Positions 62,462 to 64,000 of a DNA stretch of 64,000 nt are shown here, one piece after another. The notes under the pieces were generated by a model. That model saw only the letters and a list, made by a program, of their open reading frames with translations, was not told where the DNA came from and searched no databases. The first letter of the stretch is position 1, and every line of letters starts with the position of its first letter. Source of the stretch: JABCPE02 sp963516475 (GTDB lineage: Bacteria > Bacteroidota > Bacteroidia > Flavobacteriales > Weeksellaceae); NCBI GenBank assembly GCA_963516475.1, contig CAUQBR010000008.1, positions 14,080 to 78,079 of the forward strand, in the 5' to 3' direction. The position numbers and the translations under genes are program-made.

Positions 62462-63577
62462 ATGAAGAAAAAAATATCTAAAATATTAAAACGAATGCTT
62501 TATATCTTTTTAGGATTAATTATTTTAATCACAATAATTGCTGCTATAACTCTTAACCAAGCAGAATTCGGGAAATTGCCAAGCGGCGAGAGGCTGGCAA
62601 GAATAGAAAAATCCCCAAATTACAAGAACGGCAAGTTTCACAACCTATCCGAAACACCACAACTGACCTCGGATAAATCTTTTTTTGAAAATCTTTATCT
62701 ATTTATTTTTCCTGAGGTAAAGGACTTAAAACCATCAAGAAAAATCCCTGCCATTCAGACCAATTTAAAGGAAATCCCTCTAAACGAAGACATTATGATA
62801 TGGCTGGGACACTCTTCTTACTACATGCAGGTTTCTGGGAAGAGGCTGCTGGTGGATCCTGTATTTCACTCTGCATCACCGTTTTCATTTATGGTAAAAC
62901 CTTTCGATGCGGAATACAACTATTCCTCGGCTGACCTCCCTGAAATAGACCTGCTTATCATCACTCACGACCACTGGGATCATCTGGACTATACCGTGAT
63001 GAAAGAGATGAAAGACAAGATAAAAAAGGTGCTTTGCCCACTTGGTATAGGGGCTCATTTGGAATATTGGGGCTTCAAACCTGAACAAATTACCGAGCTG
63101 GACTGGAACGAAAAAACTTTCATCGACAATATGAAATTTACCTGTCTTCCTACGCGCCATTTCTCTGGGCGTGGTATACAGCCCACCAAAACACTCTGGG
63201 CATCTTTCATGTTGGAATCAGAGAATAACACGCTCTACATCGGTGGGGATAGTGGATATGATACTCATTTCACAGAAATAGCAAAACAATTTCCCAATAT
63301 AGACCTTGCTATCTTGGAAAATGGACAATACAACGAGGACTGGCGCTATATCCACCTCCTACCAGAAGACCTGCACAAAGCCATGAAAGACCTAAAAGCA
63401 AAACGATATTTCGCTGGACATAATTCCAAATTTGCATTAGGAAGGCATTCTTGGTATGAACCTTTGAATACCATTGATAAAATCACGAAACAAGACTCCA
63501 CAATACACGCCATCACTCCTAAAATAGGCGAAATAGTAAAACTAAACGAAAACCAAACCTTTGAAAAATGGTGGTAA
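62462..63577 (+). CDS. MBL-fold hydrolase, NAPE-PLD/RomA-like, membrane anchored
   Basis: 371 residues from ATG 62462. An N-terminal membrane helix (about 13-32) anchors it outward. The metallo-beta-lactamase signature is THDHWDHLDY, preceded by WLGHSSYYMQVSGKRLLVDPVF and followed by PTRHFSGRG, IGGDSGYDTHF and YFAGHNSKFALG. This order matches the N-acylphosphatidylethanolamine phospholipase D-like branch, so a phospholipid substrate is possible, not shown. Confidence 0.88.
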   Translation: MKKKISKILKRMLYIFLGLIILITIIAAITLNQAEFGKLPSGERLARIEKSPNYKNGKFHNLSETPQLTSDKSFFENLYLFIFPEVKDLKPSRKIPAIQTNLKEIPLNEDIMIWLGHSSYYMQVSGKRLLVDPVFHSASPFSFMVKPFDAEYNYSSADLPEIDLLIITHDHWDHLDYTVMKEMKDKIKKVLCPLGIGAHLEYWGFKPEQITELDWNEKTFIDNMKFTCLPTRHFSGRGIQPTKTLWASFMLESENNTLYIGGDSGYDTHFTEIAKQFPNIDLAILENGQYNEDWRYIHLLPEDLHKAMKDLKAKRYFAGHNSKFALGRHSWYEPLNTIDKITKQDSTIHAITPKIGEIVKLNENQTFEKWW

Positions 63578-63579
63578 AA

Positions 63580-63620
63580 TAAAACCAGCGAATATCATCG
63601 GTATTCGCTGGTTTGCTGTT
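63580..63620. terminator. Two-way terminator, MBL gene / lipocalin-like gene
   Basis: A 13-bp stem AAACCAGCGAATA (63582-63594) with TATTCGCTGGTTT (63602-63614). Confidence 0.85.
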
Positions 63621-63634
63621 TTAGTTTGAGTGGA

Positions 63635-64000
63635 TTATTGTTTGGTAAAAGTGTACCTTGCAGAATCATCTGTCTTGGTCTGTATCATTGTATTTCCATT
63701 AACCTCAATTTTAAAACTGAAAACTGGGTCACCTGGATTTGCATTTTTACTAATATTAAAGATCTTACCATCTTTTAGCTCAAATTTCCCTTCATCTCCT
63801 TCAAAAGTTGCTGGATCATTAGGAGCTGCATTATGATAATTTTTATATGTACCATCTGCTTTATAAACTTTATAAAGTACAGTAACTGCTCCTGGTTTAT
63901 AAACTCCATCTGTATCTTTTTGTTCATTTTTTGTAAGTTTCCATATTCCTACAACATCCTGAACAGAAACTGATGGTTTCTGTGGTACTACTTGCTCATC
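63635..64000 (-). CDS. Lipocalin-like protein, 5' end missing
   Basis: The last 122 codons are inside the window. Visible: VQDVVGIWKLTKNEQKDTDG at the start of a beta-barrel, then strands VTVLYKVYKADGTY, KFELKDGKIFNIS, FSFKIEVNGNTMIQT and the end ARYTFTKQ. The GIW(K)L start and the eight-strand pattern fit the lipocalin-like secreted proteins of Bacteroidetes. A Pro/Val-rich piece before it (EQVVPQKPSV) suggests a linker after a lipoprotein signal beyond the window. Confidence 0.65.
   Translation of the reverse strand, partial: DEQVVPQKPSVSVQDVVGIWKLTKNEQKDTDGVYKPGAVTVLYKVYKADGTYKNYHNAAPNDPATFEGDEGKFELKDGKIFNISKNANPGDPVFSFKIEVNGNTMIQTKTDDSARYTFTKQ

Noticed and set aside
1..64000. tRNA, rRNA, insertion sequences, prophage or integrase
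   Set aside because: No T-loop/CCA patterns, transposase motifs, terminal inverted repeats or integrase motifs were seen on either strand. A covariance-model search was not possible here.

Overview
The window reads as chromosome of a low-GC Flavobacteriia bacterium, most likely Weeksellaceae (Chryseobacterium/Riemerella/Bergeyella group). This is inferred from several things. The ATP synthase operon has the order atpB-E-F-H-A-G with no atpD/atpC beside it. The ftsX-DUF3098-uppP-truB operon is present. The ribonucleotide reductase large subunit is short and lacks an ATP-cone. There is a PCMD lipoprotein and a TonB receptor with companion lipoproteins. Promoters match the Bacteroidetes form TTTG-N18..21-TAnnTTTG, and Shine-Dalgarno sequences are almost absent. 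No rRNA, tRNA, IS element or CRISPR array was seen.

Layout: 1-12.9 kb holds the end of trpB, an SGNH hydrolase with an inserted LysM, thiol peroxidase, PBP4 (dacB), priA, a beta-barrel/PCMD lipoprotein pair, three tandem paralogous small secreted proteins (the third broken by two homopolymer frameshifts), purH and a DUF488 protein. 12.9-17.2 kb is an accessory island: a polytopic membrane protein, a DUF695-RraB protein, an unknown protein, a SUKH-like protein, a YD-repeat protein of higher GC and a GNAT acetyltransferase. It resembles orphan immunity clusters. 17.2-26.1 kb carries an M28 peptidase, an SPFH protein, dgt, a WG-repeat protein and an nrdB-x-x-GNAT-nrdA operon, so dNTP synthesis and dGTP hydrolysis lie close together.

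26.3-34.7 kb is the ATP synthase operon, led by a small membrane protein with its own good promoter. Upstream of it on the same strand are an S4 RNA-binding protein, recO and a 5'-nucleotidase split into two genes. 34.9-40.9 kb runs on the plus strand: dapA, two PAP2 phosphatases, a DegT-type sugar aminotransferase, a small secreted protein and galE, interrupted by one CBS-domain gene on the minus strand. 41-45.2 kb is an outer-membrane uptake locus with a Cys/His-containing small protein, a TonB receptor and two paralogous lipoproteins. 45.2-51.6 kb holds truB-uppP-DUF3098-ftsX on one strand, rsmA-mgtE on the other, an outer-membrane protein and secG. 51.7-58.9 kb holds the DUF2339/DUF3999 pair, an RsmB-like methyltransferase, a DUF4139 protein and a small conserved gene.

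58.9-60.8 kb is the most unusual stretch. A degenerate 21-bp tandem repeat array runs in the reading phase of the gene before it and ends at a strong terminator. Next to it is a very AT-rich gene for a SIR2-domain protein, a candidate antiphage NADase. The window closes with prfC, an MBL-fold hydrolase and the 3' part of a lipocalin-like gene.
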